Shown here: positions 62,484 through 64,000 of the stretch, piece by piece
Layout of the letters: each line of letters starts with the position of its first letter
Position numbering within the stretch: the first letter of the stretch is position 1
Source: Candidatus Binatia bacterium
Lineage (GTDB): Bacteria; Desulfobacterota; Binatia; HRBIN30
DNA: 64,000 nt
Assembly: GCA_026415395.1 (NCBI GenBank)
Contig: JAOAHD010000002.1
Location: 1 to 64,000 of the forward strand
Direction of reading: 5' to 3'
The notes under the pieces: model-generated
Seen by the model: the letters and a program-made list of their open reading frames with translations, nothing else
The model's database searches: none
Told to the model about the DNA's origin: nothing
Program-made: the position numbers and the translations under genes

Positions 62484-64000
62484 ATGCGTGTCGCCATCAT
62501 TACGCTGTTGTTCTTTTTGTCGGGTTTCACCGGGCTCGTCTACGAAGTGATTTGGTCCCGTTACCTCGCGCTCTTGCTCGGCAGCACGGCGCATGCCCAA
62601 GTTGGGGTGCTCGCCGTGTTCATGGGTGGATTGGCGGTGGGCAGTGCGCTGTGGGGTGCGGCGGCCGATCGCAGCGCTCGGCCGCTTCGCCTCTATGGCC
62701 TTCTCGAAATTGTCGTTGCGGTGGGCACCGCTGCCTTTGCGCTCGGTTTTCCCCTTTGGAGCAACGCCTACTGGTGGCTACTCGGCGTCGTGCCCCCGCC
62801 GCATCCTGGGTCAAAGGTCGTTCAAGCCGGGCTTTGTGTCGTCGCCATGGTGCTGCCCACGATTTGTATGGGTGGCACCCTGCCGGTGTTGGTGCGTGCG
62901 CTCAGGTTGAGCCGCGAGGGATTCGGCCGGGGGGTGGCGTGGTTGTATGCTGTCAATAGTCTCGGGGCGGCAAGCGGAGCGGCAGCGGCGGGTTTCATTT
63001 TGGTGCCCGGTTGGGGTCTGGATGCTCCGTTCCTCGCCGCGGCGGCGTTGAATCTTGCCGTGGGAGCGGCGGCCTTGGTGCTGGACCACGCGCTTCGGGC
63101 ATCGGCGTTGCCTGACCAAGTTGGCGACGGTCGAGGCCCGTTTGGCGAGGCAACAGCGATTCGAGGCTACCGCTGGCTGATTCCGCTAGCGGCCGCGGCA
63201 TCGGGCGCCGTTGCCATGATGTACGAAGTAGTGTGGATCCGCTTGTGCGGGCTGGTGACGGGCTCCTCCACGTACGCCTTTTCCATCATGCTGACAGCGT
63301 TCATTCTCGGCATCGCCAGTGGGGGGCTAGTGTACAGCCTGTGGGAGCCGGCGCGGCGTCGGCCGCTCCGGTTCTTTTTGATCGCCTCGCTCGCAAGTGT
63401 TGCCGTGCTGCTCGCCTGTTTGCCGTTTTACGAGCGGCTTCCGTACCTGTCCGCGCGCCTGCTGTGGTTCGTACGCCAGTCGGGCTGGGGTTTTGGGGCG
63501 TATCAGCTTGCCGTCCTCGGTTTTTGGGTTGCCGTGATGTTTCCGCTCACCTTTACGAGTGGGCTTACCTTCCCGGCGCTCGCGCATGCGGCCGCGCAAG
63601 TGATTTCTGGGCGTGGTCGTCCGGTGGGCGCCGTGCTTGCGGCGAACACGTTGGGAACGATTGCGGGTACGGTGGGTGCTGGGCTTTTCTTGCTACCGTG
63701 GCTATCGCTGCGCGGTACGTTTCTCGCTGCGGCCGGGATGACGCTTGCTGTCGTGAGTGCCCTCATCGTGGCGGATCGCCACGCGAGTGTGCGACAAAGG
63801 GCGCAGGTCGTGGTGGCGCTGGCGGCGGTGTTCGGCCTCTACGTGTTCTTGCTTCCTCACTGGGACCTGCGCTTGCTCGTTGCCGGAGAATTCCGCCGGC
63901 ACGAGGGGATCGGGCCGGATTTGAGCTTTGGCGACTACAAGGCTGGCTTCGCGCAAGAGCTCGTGTATTACCGCGACGGTGCCACGGCTACCGTGAGTGT
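62484..64000 (+). CDS. Fused MFS-like / spermidine synthase family membrane protein, 3' truncated by window
   Basis: The frame starts at ATG 62484 and is open through base 64000 (505 codons), so the gene continues beyond the window. Its two halves each begin with the family signature: SGFTGLVYEVIWSRYLALLLG near residue 13-33 and SGAVAMMYEVVWIRLCGLVTG near 240. About ten transmembrane helices are visible. The expected C-terminal spermidine-synthase-like methyltransferase-fold domain is beyond or at the end. This family is common in GC-rich bacteria; most members have no proven activity. Confidence 0.85.
   Translation, partial: MRVAIITLLFFLSGFTGLVYEVIWSRYLALLLGSTAHAQVGVLAVFMGGLAVGSALWGAAADRSARPLRLYGLLEIVVAVGTAAFALGFPLWSNAYWWLLGVVPPPHPGSKVVQAGLCVVAMVLPTICMGGTLPVLVRALRLSREGFGRGVAWLYAVNSLGAASGAAAAGFILVPGWGLDAPFLAAAALNLAVGAAALVLDHALRASALPDQVGDGRGPFGEATAIRGYRWLIPLAAAASGAVAMMYEVVWIRLCGLVTGSSTYAFSIMLTAFILGIASGGLVYSLWEPARRRPLRFFLIASLASVAVLLACLPFYERLPYLSARLLWFVRQSGWGFGAYQLAVLGFWVAVMFPLTFTSGLTFPALAHAAAQVISGRGRPVGAVLAANTLGTIAGTVGAGLFLLPWLSLRGTFLAAAGMTLAVVSALIVADRHASVRQRAQVVVALAAVFGLYVFLLPHWDLRLLVAGEFRRHEGIGPDLSFGDYKAGFAQELVYYRDGATATVS

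Noticed and set aside
62054-62959. A 301-codon plus-strand frame before the last gene
   Set aside because: It is read from repeat copy H and an out-of-frame part of the membrane protein; start ATG 62484 gives the family sequence instead.

Overview
The window is 64 kb of GC-rich DNA from a Gram-negative bacterium. It encodes TolC/RND and porin-like outer-membrane proteins, lipoproteins, and late hopanoid genes (hpnJ, hpnK, hpnL type). A dockerin-like calcium loop (GDCDGSG) sits at the N-terminus of a kelch protein. Together with the mix of acyl-CoA, haloalkane dehalogenase and export genes, this points to an uncultivated deltaproteobacteria-like lineage (Desulfobacterota or Binatota). That assignment is an inference from gene content; no rRNA or other marker gene is present. 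I see no phage, transposase or CRISPR array.

Layout. 0-10.6 kb: a gene tail and terminator, a sphingosine-phosphate-lyase-like PLP enzyme, an SDR, an outer-membrane protein carrying a c-type heme motif, an orphan siderophore/cobalamin-type ABC ATPase, a secreted PPOX-fold protein with a beta-propeller lipoprotein, then a Tat-exported Fe-SOD, an AhpC-type peroxiredoxin and a CysQ-like phosphatase. 10.9-19.4 kb: a GH31 lipoprotein, a Cys-rich small protein, an MBL-fold protein without metal ligands, a HAD phosphatase with a cyclophilin, and a three-gene ABC-2 exporter. 19.5-31.3 kb: glmU-like/glmS, a 23-residue repeat protein, a NodIJ-like exporter, glutathione peroxidase, a SnoaL-like protein, a matrixin protease, a TesB thioesterase and tRNA-Gly(CCC). 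31.5-41.7 kb: haloalkane dehalogenase, HNH nuclease, a DUF255 thioredoxin-like protein, an SGNH hydrolase, an aminotransferase, nicotinamidase, an NYN-domain protein and a family III CoA-transferase.

42.2-52.4 kb is the most interesting part. Six translationally coupled genes encode HAD, nucleotidyltransferase, ATP-grasp, class III aminotransferase, Gfo/Idh/MocA oxidoreductase and a CDP-alcohol phosphotransferase fused to a decayed nucleotidyltransferase domain. They are followed by hpnL- and hpnK-like genes, with an EamA transporter and hpnJ convergent to them. I read this as a pathway that builds an aminated, CDP-activated polar headgroup and attaches it to a lipid, next to genes that tailor and move hopanoids. 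No hopanoid cyclase or HpnI glycosyltransferase is in the window.

52.8-64 kb: a pair of tandem lipoprotein genes, one broken by a single stop codon; a DUF2889 protein; a kelch protein; a DUF2892-TolC-MFP-RND efflux operon; and the start of a polyamine-synthase-like membrane protein cut by the window edge.

Most of the longer intergenic regions carry copies of a modular interspersed repeat. Its core is the palindrome GGGCGACGCATGCGTCGCCC, with a more extended module of about 120 bp in four or more copies in both orientations. These repeats create spurious open frames.
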